Below the pieces are notes generated by a model, which was given only the letters and a program-made list of their open reading frames with translations, was not told the origin of the DNA and did no database searches. Positions 30,842 to 38,575 of a stretch of DNA of 46,915 bases are shown in pieces. The stretch's first letter is position 1; every line of letters starts with the position of its first letter. The DNA is from Avisuccinivibrio sp964424565 (GTDB lineage Bacteria > Pseudomonadota > Gammaproteobacteria > Enterobacterales > Succinivibrionaceae). The stretch spans positions 1 to 46,915 of the forward strand of contig CAYRIZ010000009.1 in NCBI GenBank assembly GCA_964424565.1. Reading direction: 5' to 3'. A program made the translations under genes and the position numbers.

Positions 30842-31763
30842 GAGAGCTAACAAACAGGTTATCTGCGACGTGCTGATGGAAGCGGCCAAGACGGACAAGG
30901 ATGTAATAGTACTGTGCTCCGACAGCCGCGGCAGTGCCTCTGCTACTCCTTTTGCAACAGCTTTCCCCGAGCAGTTTGTGGAAACCGGCATAGCAGAGCA
31001 GGATCTGGTGGGCATAGCCGCCGGTCTGGCCAGAATGGGCAAAAAACCTTATCCTATGTCTCCGGCCTGCTTCCTGACCACCCGCTCCTATGAGCAGTGC
31101 AAAGTGGATGTGGCTTACTCCAATACCAATGTCAAGCTGATCGGCATTTCCGGCGGTATCAGCTACGGTGCCCTGGGCATGAGCCATCACAGCGCCCAGG
31201 ATATAGCCGCCATGTGTGCCGTACCCAACATGAGGGTTTATCTGCCGGCCGATGCCGAGCAGACCAGATGTCTGATGCAGGCTCTGCTGCAGGATGACAA
31301 ACCGGCCTACATCAGAGTAGGGCGCAATGCCGTGGCCTCGGTTTATGCCCCGGGCAGCCTGCAGTTTACCCTGGACAAGGCGGTGATCACCAAGCCTGGC
31401 ACTGAAGTAGTGCTGGTGGCCACAGGTGAAATGGTCAGACCGGCTCTGGATGCGGCCAATCAGCTCGCGGCTCAGGGCATAGATGCCGGAGTGCTGGACA
31501 TGTACTGCCTCAAGCCTTTTGACAGCGAGACTCTGCTGGAGCAGACGGCTCAGGCCAAACTGGTGGTTACGGTGGAGGAGCATTCTCCTTTTGGCGGCCT
31601 GGGAGCCATGACCGCTCAGGTTATATCCGCTGCCGCCCCCAAGAAGGTGATCAACCTGTCACTGCCTGATGAGCCTGCAGTATCCGGTACCTCCAAGGAG
31701 GTATTTGCCCACTACGGACTGGATGCCCAGGGCATAGCCGACACGGTACTGAAAAATCTGTAA
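30834..31763 (+). CDS. Transketolase, C-terminal subunit
   Basis: The 309-residue partner of the preceding gene, containing the pyrimidine-binding and C-terminal domains. The catalytic Glu55 lies in ETGIAEQDLVGIAAG, and the pyrimidine domain has PACFLTTRSYEQ and GMSHHSAQDIA. The C-terminal domain has VLDMYCLKPFDSETL and EEHSPFGGLG. GAGGAG sits six bases before ATG 30834, which is inside the end of the preceding gene. Together the two chains match a full-length transketolase (~587 residues). Confidence 0.93.
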   Translation: MAERANKQVICDVLMEAAKTDKDVIVLCSDSRGSASATPFATAFPEQFVETGIAEQDLVGIAAGLARMGKKPYPMSPACFLTTRSYEQCKVDVAYSNTNVKLIGISGGISYGALGMSHHSAQDIAAMCAVPNMRVYLPADAEQTRCLMQALLQDDKPAYIRVGRNAVASVYAPGSLQFTLDKAVITKPGTEVVLVATGEMVRPALDAANQLAAQGIDAGVLDMYCLKPFDSETLLEQTAQAKLVVTVEEHSPFGGLGAMTAQVISAAAPKKVINLSLPDEPAVSGTSKEVFAHYGLDAQGIADTVLKNL

Positions 31764-31787
31764 GGCATAATCCACCACAGAAACCAC

Positions 31788-31817
31788 ACAGGGAACAAAC
31801 AAACAGGGAACAAACAA
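31788..31817 (+). repeat. Tandem 15-bp repeat before the regulator gene
   Basis: ACAGGGAACAAACAA occurs twice back to back in the 75-base gap between the transketolase genes and the AraC-type regulator. It may be chance slippage or a regulator-binding direct repeat, which is the usual architecture for AraC sites. Confidence 0.7.
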
Positions 31818-31837
31818 AGGCAGGAGCTGAACGCAGC

Positions 31838-33178
31838 ATGGCACCTACTGAAAATATGGTTTCTTTGATGAATGCATTTGATGAATACCTCCAAAACAGC
31901 CGCCGGAGTCCGGATCTGGAGTATTTCCTGCTGCTCATCATCCATATGCTGCACATTCAGGTGCACGGTTACAATGAAAACGATGAACTGATGCTGCGTC
32001 TGGCTGCCACCACTGATGCCGAAGATCCCCTGCACAATGATCCTGAATTCCGCGGCCGGCTGATCGACAAAGCCCGTAAGGAGCGGGTGTTTATTCAAAG
32101 CGATCATGGCTCGGTGATCTACGGCGGCATCAGAGGACCGGACTGCGTTTATATATTCGGCCCGGCCACCGTGGGTCCTGCAGATGAGGAAACGGCAAGT
32201 TTTCAGGCGGTGCGTCATCACTGCCCGGAGCCGGTCTATTTGACCAAAACCGATGTTCCCTCCTTTGCCTCGGCGCTGATTTTGCTGCATTCCATCAACA
32301 CCGGGGAAACTTTGTCGATGACCAGCTTCATCGCCCGTTCTTTTCTCAATACCACGGTACTGCTTAGTATTGAGAAAAAAGTAGGTGATATTACCGTGCT
32401 GAACATAGAAGGTCAGCCGCATCATCCTCTTTCCATGGAAACCATGGTGATGGAAAATATCCGCCTCGGAGATCCTGACAAACTGCTGGCCAGTTTGGAT
32501 TTTCCTTATCCCGGGCGGCGCGGTACGCTGGCGCATGATGTGCTGCGCAGCGAAAAGAACATAGGCATTATAGATGTGACTTTGTCCTGTCGTTCTGCCA
32601 TCTCAGGCGGACTGGAGGTGGAAAGCGCCTATGTGGTGGCTGATGCCTTTATTCTGCAGGTGGAGGAAGCCATGACGCCGCAGGAGGTTTTTGCCATCAA
32701 GACTGCCTCGCAGCTGCGTTTTGCCCAGCTGGTCAGGGAAGCCAACGGCGGCAAAAGGGATTATCTGCAGCTCAACCGGCCGCCTGCGGCCGGCTCCCGG
32801 GCGCCTGCTGCCGCTGCTGTGCCGGAGGAAATTGATAATGGCATGCGCCAGGGTAAGATTGTGGAAACCGTGAAGAATTACGTGCAGCGGTTTATTCACA
32901 ACAAGCTGACGGTGGAGATTATTGCCCGCGATCTGAAGATCAGCAAATCTTATCTGCAGCATGTGTTCAAGGAGAAGGAAGGCATACCGCTGATGCGTTA
33001 CTGCCGGCAGGAAAAGATTAAAACGGCCATGCAGATGCTCAAAACCACAGACTACAGCATAGCCGAAATCACCTTGCTGCTGAATTTCTGCTCGCAGAGC
33101 CACTTTACCCAGCTGTTTAAAAAGGAAACAGGGCAAACTCCTGATTTATACAGGCTTAAATTCAAAGTTACCATTTGA
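31838..33178 (+). CDS. AraC-family transcriptional regulator
   Basis: A 446-residue regulator. The C-terminal ~100 residues hold two helix-turn-helix motifs of AraC type: VEIIARDLKISKSYLQHVFK and the second with YSIAEITLLLNFCSQSHFTQLFKKETG. The long N-terminal part (about 1-330) is not an AraC-type cupin; it is a ~330-residue sensor region without membrane segments that I do not recognise. An Ala/Pro-rich linker (about 310-325) connects them. It lies between the catabolic genes and a second binding protein gene and probably controls this operon. Confidence 0.9.
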   Translation: MAPTENMVSLMNAFDEYLQNSRRSPDLEYFLLLIIHMLHIQVHGYNENDELMLRLAATTDAEDPLHNDPEFRGRLIDKARKERVFIQSDHGSVIYGGIRGPDCVYIFGPATVGPADEETASFQAVRHHCPEPVYLTKTDVPSFASALILLHSINTGETLSMTSFIARSFLNTTVLLSIEKKVGDITVLNIEGQPHHPLSMETMVMENIRLGDPDKLLASLDFPYPGRRGTLAHDVLRSEKNIGIIDVTLSCRSAISGGLEVESAYVVADAFILQVEEAMTPQEVFAIKTASQLRFAQLVREANGGKRDYLQLNRPPAAGSRAPAAAAVPEEIDNGMRQGKIVETVKNYVQRFIHNKLTVEIIARDLKISKSYLQHVFKEKEGIPLMRYCRQEKIKTAMQMLKTTDYSIAEITLLLNFCSQSHFTQLFKKETGQTPDLYRLKFKVTI

Positions 33179-33197
33179 GAGGAAAAGAAGAAGATTC

Positions 33198-34193
33198 ATG
33201 GCCCCCAAGAAATTGTTCACTGCTGCGGCTTTATCACTGTGCTGTGCTTCTGCACTGGCAGCACCGAAATTCATCGCTGCTTCCATATTCAGCCAAAATG
33301 ATCCTTTTATGAAAAGTTACAGCGTGGCACTGCAGCATATGGCTGAAACTTCAGATCTTGAACTCAAGGTATATTACGCCCAGGAAGATCTGCTCAAGGA
33401 ACAGCAGCAGCTGCAGCTGGCTGCCCGCAGCGGAGCGGCGGCCCTGATTGTCAATCCGGTGGAGCCGCACGGCGTTTATCCCATATTGAACACAGCCTTT
33501 GAGGCCGGTGAACTGCCGCTGATTTTCATCAACCGCAAACCCGATGATCATGCCCTGCGCTCTTATGCCAAATCATGGTACGTGGGATCTGATCCCACAC
33601 AGTCAGGCAGATACCAGGCTGAGATCCTGACGCAGTACTGCCTCGATCATCCTGAGGCTGATCGCAATGGTGACGGAAAGATCTCCTACTTCCTGCTGCA
33701 GGGTGAAAAGAATTTGGAAGATACGGTGATGCGCACCCTGGCTGTACGGGAAAGCTTCAAAACTTCTCCGGTCAGCTTTACGGAAAGCGGCACTGTATAT
33801 GCCAACTGGGATTTTGAGACGGCACGTGAAGACTTAAGTCAGTTTGTGCGCATCCACGGCATAGACAGTGTGGAAGCAGTACTGGCCAACAATGATGCCA
33901 TGGCGCTGGGGGCGCTGCAGTATCTCAAGAGCATAGGCTACAACAGCGGCGATCCGGAAAAGTTTATTCCTGTGGTAGGCATAGATGGCGTGGATGAAGC
34001 CATACATGCCGTGCAGGCCGGAGAAATGGTGGGCACGGTGCGCAATGATTTCTACAATCAGGCCGTGGCAGCCTACAAGATCGCTTATCTTGCAGCCTCA
34101 GGCCGCAAGGTTGATGCCAAAACTGTAGGTTTTTATATGGTCAACGGCCGGGAGATTTATGTGCCCTACATCAAGGTCTCCAGCCATCAGTGA
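33198..34193 (+). CDS. MglB-like periplasmic sugar-binding protein
   Basis: A 331-residue type I periplasmic binding protein with a signal peptide cleaved near residue 22 (ALA/APKF). It resembles galactose/glucose-binding MglB: it keeps the calcium loop (DRNGDGKIS), NNDAMALGALQYL, and VVGIDGVDEAIHAVQAGEMVGTVRNDFYNQA. Twenty bases after the regulator gene and with no ATPase or permease of its own following. It could share the upstream importer, pass substrate to a chemoreceptor, or be a surplus binding protein. It differs strongly from the first binding protein in the operon. A terminator follows. Confidence 0.9.
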   Translation: MAPKKLFTAAALSLCCASALAAPKFIAASIFSQNDPFMKSYSVALQHMAETSDLELKVYYAQEDLLKEQQQLQLAARSGAAALIVNPVEPHGVYPILNTAFEAGELPLIFINRKPDDHALRSYAKSWYVGSDPTQSGRYQAEILTQYCLDHPEADRNGDGKISYFLLQGEKNLEDTVMRTLAVRESFKTSPVSFTESGTVYANWDFETAREDLSQFVRIHGIDSVEAVLANNDAMALGALQYLKSIGYNSGDPEKFIPVVGIDGVDEAIHAVQAGEMVGTVRNDFYNQAVAAYKIAYLAASGRKVDAKTVGFYMVNGREIYVPYIKVSSHQ

Positions 34194-34213
34194 GGAATGA
34201 GGACTTAAATTAC

Positions 34214-34234
34214 ATCCCTGTCCAGGACAGGGAT
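34214..34234. repeat. 10-bp inverted repeat behind the operon
   Basis: ATCCCTGTCC, one base, then GGACAGGGAT: a perfect palindrome with a 1-base centre, 20 bases after the binding-protein gene and ahead of the terminator. The tight centre suits a DNA-binding dimer site or a cruciform rather than an RNA hairpin. Confidence 0.5.
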
Positions 34235-34275
34235 TGAGCAGAATAACATCTACTACACACAACTCCTTATCCCAA

Positions 34276-34309
34276 AAAAGAGCAGTCCCGGCATGGCGCT
34301 GCTCTTTTT
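34276..34309 (+). terminator. Terminator of the sugar operon
   Basis: AAAGAGCAG and CTGCTCTTTTT form a 7-bp stem with a 13-base loop and a T-run on the plus strand. The minus-strand side also ends in a T-run, so it may serve mltD as well. Confidence 0.85.
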
Positions 34310-34357
34310 CTTATCTTACTGCCGCAGCGGCGCGGCAGTAAGAGTTAAGTGTAGGCT

Positions 34358-35383
34358 TTACTTGCTCTCTGTGATCTGTGTTGCAGCTGTCGCGGCTGAA
34401 AGCATGCTGCTGTCGTCGCTGCTTTCAATGCCTATGGCCTTTTCCAGCCGGGAAGCATTTTCCACCGGCACCAGCAGGGCGCGGGGCTTGTTGCTCTTCA
34501 GCGAATCCGACAGATAACCGGCGTTTAAATGCTTCAGGGTGCTCAGCTCCACTCCGGAGAGCTGTGAGGCCTGCTTCATGGAGTTGATGCGGCCTGCCAC
34601 CTGCACGCGCTTGAAGGCCGGACGGTTCTTGATGTCCGGGCGGCTGACGCCGTAATTCTCCGGATGACGCAGCAGCTCGGCGTAGGCGTGGAAGCGGGTA
34701 ACGTAGGTCTTGGCACCGGCAGTGAGGCTGACGGTATCCATGTTGAATTCTGTTGCCCCGGCGGCCTTGGCCCGCCTGATGGCGCGCTTGATGGCAAATT
34801 CACCCTGATTGTAGGCGGCTACTGCCAGATCCCAGTTTTTGCCGCACTCATTGTATAAATGATCGAGATAACGCAGTGAGGCATCGGTAGAGGCTACGAA
34901 GTCACAGAACTCATCATAGTTCTGGGAGTACTCCAGGCCCAGAGACTTGCCGGTGGAACGGATAAACTGCCACGGGCCGGTGGCACCGGCATGCGATTTG
35001 GCGCGCGGATTAAAGCCGCTTTCCACCAGGGGCAGGGCTGCCAGTTCTATGGGCATATTGCGCTCTTTGAGCTCGGTCAGCAGATAGTGCATAAAGAGCG
35101 AGGAGTTTTGCATGTGAATTTCAAAGGAGCGGGCCAGACGGCGGGCTTCTTTTTGTTCACGGGAATTTAATTTGATGTCTAGCGTAAAGCGGCGATCATT
35201 GAAGAGCTCACTATTCCACAGCGAACCATTTTCTGCAGAAGTGACTCCGGTGGTTTCAGAGAGCTGATTTTCCAAATTATTTTGACTTGCAGAAGCTGTG
35301 TCCATACCGCTGGTGCAAGCGGACAAAGCCAAAACGGCGCTGAGGCCTATACTGCATAAAATCAAAAAAGTTTTTTTGATCAT
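34358..35383 (-). CDS. mltD: Lytic transglycosylase, MltD-like lipoprotein
   Basis: A 341-residue murein lytic transglycosylase with a lipobox LSAC (Cys23). The transglycosylase (SLT) domain covers about 90-240: the catalytic Glu is in LVESGFNP, followed by SHAGATGPWQFI, GxS-like segment and VAAYNQGE. E. coli MltD is 452 residues with two LysM repeats; here only a short LysM-like region (VAGRINSMKQASQLSG...LKHLNAGYL) remains. Synteny supports the name: it follows rnhA, with dnaQ divergent, as in E. coli. Start at ATG 35383 fits the signal peptide. It cleaves peptidoglycan glycan strands. Confidence 0.88.
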   Translation of the reverse strand: MIKKTFLILCSIGLSAVLALSACTSGMDTASASQNNLENQLSETTGVTSAENGSLWNSELFNDRRFTLDIKLNSREQKEARRLARSFEIHMQNSSLFMHYLLTELKERNMPIELAALPLVESGFNPRAKSHAGATGPWQFIRSTGKSLGLEYSQNYDEFCDFVASTDASLRYLDHLYNECGKNWDLAVAAYNQGEFAIKRAIRRAKAAGATEFNMDTVSLTAGAKTYVTRFHAYAELLRHPENYGVSRPDIKNRPAFKRVQVAGRINSMKQASQLSGVELSTLKHLNAGYLSDSLKSNKPRALLVPVENASRLEKAIGIESSDDSSMLSAATAATQITESK

Positions 35384-35423
35384 CCCATTAACCTTGGCCA
35401 GGAAACTGACCGCTAGTTTAAGT

Positions 35424-35885
35424 TCAGGAAGAAAAGCCGGCATCCTCCGCTAAATCTTCCCCCTCAGCAGCAGAACGGGCCAGTTCATCGCAGCGTTCAT
35501 TTTCAGCATGACCGGCGTGACCCTTGACCCACCGCCAGGAGACCTCATGTCTGCGGCACTCCTGATCCAGCTGTTGCCACAAATCTTGGTTTTTCACAGG
35601 CTTGTTGGCGCTGGTTTTCCACCCTTTTTGCTTCCAGGCGGAGATCCATGCAGTAATGCCTTTTTTCACATACTGACTGTCGGTGCAGATCTGCACTTTG
35701 CATGGCTCTTTTAAGCATCTCAGCGCTGCAATTACCGCCAAAATCTCCATGCGATTGTTGGTGGTCAGCCTGAACCCCGCCTTCAGTTCTTTTTCATGCT
35801 GCCGGTAACGCAGGATCACTCCGTAGCCTCCGGGGCCGGGATTGCCTCTGCAGGAACCGTCTGAGTAGATAAAAACTTCTTTCAT
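35424..35885 (-). CDS. rnhA: Ribonuclease HI
   Basis: A 153-residue endonuclease that cuts RNA in RNA-DNA hybrids. The four catalytic acidic residues are Asp9 (YSDGSC), Glu47 (RMEI), Asp69 (CTDSQYV) and Asp133 (RCDELA), with His123 in KGHAGH. Length matches E. coli RnhA (155). I start at ATG 35885 (MKEVFIYSDG), since the frame open upstream extends into the intergenic region without homology. It is divergent from dnaQ and followed by mltD. Confidence 0.97.
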   Translation of the reverse strand: MKEVFIYSDGSCRGNPGPGGYGVILRYRQHEKELKAGFRLTTNNRMEILAVIAALRCLKEPCKVQICTDSQYVKKGITAWISAWKQKGWKTSANKPVKNQDLWQQLDQECRRHEVSWRWVKGHAGHAENERCDELARSAAEGEDLAEDAGFSS

Positions 35886-35999
35886 CGGCGGTTTTTCCCT
35901 CATCTGACAGCAGGTGCTGCTGTCATCATGTTTTGCTGCTGCAGTCTGAATTTTGGTGTTTTTCCGACTGCATTTGAGGGGCATTATAGCGCAAAGCAT

Positions 36000-36280
36000 G
36001 GCAAAAATCTATGTTAGGTCACATTTTGAGAAAATAGTTATCATTGGGTTATTGAAAATGTGATCTTGATCGTAGATTTTTCAATTTATAAGAGGTAAAA
36101 ACCTCGATTTTTAAAAATTACATACAGTTTTCGATTTTATGCATCATTAAAATGAGGGTGCAGTCAAATCAGCGGTTGTCTGTGGCTACTGATCTGCCTG
36201 CTGTTCTTCAGGCTTGTGGATGGTGCCGGCATCAGGATTTGATAAAATCAATCTCAGCTTTGTGGAGGATGCAAAAGACC
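36000..36280. promoter_or_regulatory. AT-rich divergent promoter region between rnhA and dnaQ
   Basis: The gap between rnhA and dnaQ is AT-rich from about 36000 to 36150 and must hold both promoters. A CRP-like site TGTGATCTTGATCGTA is at 36059-36074 (TGTGA-N6-TCGTA, one good half). No clear -35/-10 pair can be assigned. Confidence 0.4.
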
Positions 36281-37213
36281 ATGCTGAGACAAGTGGCACT
36301 GGATACTGAAACTACCGGCATGAACAATGACGGCACGCCAGGGGAGCACCGCATCATAGAGGTGGGCTGTGTGGAAATCATTGACCGCCGGATCACCGGC
36401 CGGACGCTGCATTATCTGATCAACCCCGACCGTCCGGTGGATGAGGAGGCTCAAAGCGTGCACGGCTTTTCGTGGGAGAAGCTGAAGGACAAGCCGCATT
36501 TTGCCGACATTGCCGATGAAGTGATCGATTTTATCCGCGGCAGTGAGCTGTTGATTCACAATGCCAAGTTCGATACTGCCTTTTTGAGCAAGGAATTTGC
36601 TCTGCTCAAAAAAACTGAACGCATTGAAGAGCTCTGCAAAATTGTGGACACGTTGTCGCTAGCCCGCAGCATCAATCCCAATATTCAGGTCAATCTGGAT
36701 AATTTGTGCCGCGTCTATGAAATAGACCCAGCCATGCGGGAAAAGCGTACGCCGTACCATGGAGCTCTGCTGGACGCACAGCTGCTGGCTGAGGTGTATC
36801 TGGCTATGACCACAAGGCAGTCCTCGCTGGAGTTTGGAGACGCATCACTAGAGCAGAATGCCGTCAACCGCTGGCAGCGGCCGCAGGGACTTAAGCTGCC
36901 GCTGATGGATGTGGAGAAAGAGCGGCATGTGCAGCACATTCAGATCATGCTGAAGCTGGCCCAGACCCACAAGGTGGGGGAAAACAATGGTACTCCCATA
37001 GCCGGATCGGACTGGAGCCCGGATTTTAATATGCAGATGCTGCAGAAGGGAGAGGAGGAAAGCAAAAAAGAATTTGCCGCCCGCCTCAAGGCGCAGCTTG
37101 CAGACAAATTAAAAATGCTGCTGGATCCGGCAGAGCAGGAGATCCTGGAGCAGGAATTAAAAAGGCAGGCTGCCGAGCAGCAGGCCTGGGAAGACAGAGT
37201 CAATCAAAAATGA
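36281..37213 (+). CDS. dnaQ: DNA polymerase III epsilon subunit (proofreading exonuclease)
   Basis: The 3'-5' proofreading subunit of the replicase. Exonuclease motifs are intact: Asp8 and Glu10 in LDTETTG, Asp98 in NAKFDTAFL, and His160 and Asp165 in HGALLDAQLL. The clamp-binding motif follows at QSSLEF (180-185), comparable to QTSMAF in E. coli. The last ~125 residues are longer than E. coli (243 total; here 310), end in a charged, Lys/Glu/Gln-rich helical stretch (EEESKKEFAARLKAQL...) and do not resemble the usual alpha-binding tail. Start taken at ATG 36281, with GGAGG 12 bases upstream; ATG 36269 would lack spacing. Confidence 0.93.
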   Translation: MLRQVALDTETTGMNNDGTPGEHRIIEVGCVEIIDRRITGRTLHYLINPDRPVDEEAQSVHGFSWEKLKDKPHFADIADEVIDFIRGSELLIHNAKFDTAFLSKEFALLKKTERIEELCKIVDTLSLARSINPNIQVNLDNLCRVYEIDPAMREKRTPYHGALLDAQLLAEVYLAMTTRQSSLEFGDASLEQNAVNRWQRPQGLKLPLMDVEKERHVQHIQIMLKLAQTHKVGENNGTPIAGSDWSPDFNMQMLQKGEEESKKEFAARLKAQLADKLKMLLDPAEQEILEQELKRQAAEQQAWEDRVNQK

Positions 37214-37222
37214 GGAGAGAAA

Positions 37223-37804
37223 ATGCTGTCATTTAATGTAATGGATGATCTCAGGGAAGCTGCCCTGGTACTGGACAACTATATTCGTCAGGAAGGCACA
37301 AAAGAAAGCATAGAAAAAGCCATAGCAGTCATGGTCTCCTCCCTGAAACAAGGCGGCAAGATCATCTCTGCCGGCAATGGCGGCAGCATGTGTGATGCCA
37401 TGCATTTTGCCGAAGAACTGTCCGGACGCTATCGCGATGACCGCCCGGCTTATGCGGCGCTGGCCATATGCGATCCCAGTCATCTGACCTGCGTGGGCAA
37501 TGATTACGGCTTTGATGCCGTATTCTCCCGCTTTGTGGAGGGCGTAGGCAAGCAGGGCGATGTGTTCCTGGGCATTTCCACCTCAGGCAATTCCAAAAAT
37601 GTGATTAAAGCCTGTGAGGTCTGCCGGCAGAAAGGTATTTACAGCATTATGCTGCTGGGCAAAGACGGCGGCCGCCTGAAGGATTTGTGCGACCTGCCGC
37701 TGATTGTGCCGCATCAGGGCTATGCCGACCGTATTCAGGAAGTGCATACCATGATCATTCACATCATGATCCGCGGTATTGAAGAAGGCATGGCTGCCTC
37801 TTAA
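37223..37804 (+). CDS. gmhA: Sedoheptulose 7-phosphate isomerase
   Basis: A 193-residue SIS-domain isomerase making D-glycero-D-manno-heptose 7-phosphate for the LPS inner core. Landmarks are SAGNGGSMCDAMHFAEELSG, RYRDDRP, NDYGFDAVFSRFVE, GISTSGNSKNV and QEVHTMIIHIMI, with the zinc-site His/Glu/Gln residues. Length equals E. coli GmhA (192). Ten bases after dnaQ, so probably co-transcribed. Its presence implies a heptose-containing LPS. Confidence 0.97.
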   Translation: MLSFNVMDDLREAALVLDNYIRQEGTKESIEKAIAVMVSSLKQGGKIISAGNGGSMCDAMHFAEELSGRYRDDRPAYAALAICDPSHLTCVGNDYGFDAVFSRFVEGVGKQGDVFLGISTSGNSKNVIKACEVCRQKGIYSIMLLGKDGGRLKDLCDLPLIVPHQGYADRIQEVHTMIIHIMIRGIEEGMAAS

Positions 37805-37810
37805 AGCCAC

Positions 37811-37836
37811 AAAGGAGAGCTCAGGCTCTCCTTTTT
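37811..37836 (+). terminator. Terminator of dnaQ-gmhA
   Basis: AAAGGAGAGC-TCAG-GCTCTCCTTTTT is a strong stem with tetraloop and T-run directly after gmhA. Confidence 0.92.
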
Positions 37837-37878
37837 CAACTGTACTGTCTGCAGTCTGCAGCTTAATGATCTGCCGGT

Positions 37879-38304
37879 TCAGGCGAGGTAGTCGGCGTCG
37901 GATACAGGCTCCAGCCACTGTGCCTTATTGTGGGGGACATTGGTTTCCACTGAGATGTGGGTCATCCAGGTGTGAGGGCCGGCGCCATGCCAGTGTTCTA
38001 CCTCAGGCGGAATACGTATCACATCTCCCTTGCGGATCACCCGGGGCTTTTGGCCGCGCTCGCAGTAAAGCCCTTCTCCGGCCAGTACCAGCAGGATCTG
38101 TCCGCCGGAGTGGGTATGCCAGTGGGTTCTGGTGCCGGGCTCGAAGGTTACATTGCCTATGGGGCAGTTGAAGGTGTCATCACCCTCTGAGAGCATGGAG
38201 AGATAAGAGGTGCCGGTGAAGAATTTGCTGTAGGGATTGACCGGACCCTGGGCAAAGACGGTGTCGTGCGGAGCTGCTTTTGCAGCAGTGGTGTTTTCTG
38301 CCAT
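37879..38304 (-). CDS. Cupin-domain protein
   Basis: A 141-residue single-domain cupin. Motif 1 is HWHTHSGGQILLVLAGEG, giving the His, His and Glu metal ligands, and motif 2 is PPEVEHWHGAG with the third His. The N-terminus FTGTSYLSML is typical of small metal-binding cupins of the (R)-mandelonitrile-lyase/carboxymuconolactone-associated type. No substrate can be given. It stands alone between gmhA and purM, on the minus strand. Confidence 0.88.
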   Translation of the reverse strand: MAENTTAAKAAPHDTVFAQGPVNPYSKFFTGTSYLSMLSEGDDTFNCPIGNVTFEPGTRTHWHTHSGGQILLVLAGEGLYCERGQKPRVIRKGDVIRIPPEVEHWHGAGPHTWMTHISVETNVPHNKAQWLEPVSDADYLA

Positions 38305-38474
38305 ACTTACTCCTTATTTTGGAAAAATATTTCCATTGATCCTTCCTACAATAGATCCCGCCTGCTGTTTTGTGAAATGCCAATTTCTGATGGTCTGCTA
38401 TGCTTTTTGTGCATGAAAAGATCCCCGTTTGGGGAAGCGCTGCTCAGGAAAAACAGGATTTTTGCGGAGGGATA

Positions 38475-38508
38475 AAAACGCCGCAGGGAGCCGGTCGGCT
38501 CCCTGCGG
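38475..38508 (-). terminator. Terminator of purM
   Basis: Read on the minus strand, CCGCAGGGAGCC-GACC-GGCTCCCTGCGG (12-bp perfect stem, 4-base loop) is followed by CGTTTTTATC. It lies ~70 bases past the purM stop. Confidence 0.9.
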
Positions 38509-38575
38509 GGATGGCGCATAACCGATGAAGAAAGATGGTCTGCGCCTTTTACTGTCTGCCTGTCCGGCAGTTTTA

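Noticed and set aside
31712..32536. 274-codon antisense frame over the transketolase end and the AraC gene
   Set aside because: It spans two real genes and their gap on the other strand and matches nothing; composition artefact.
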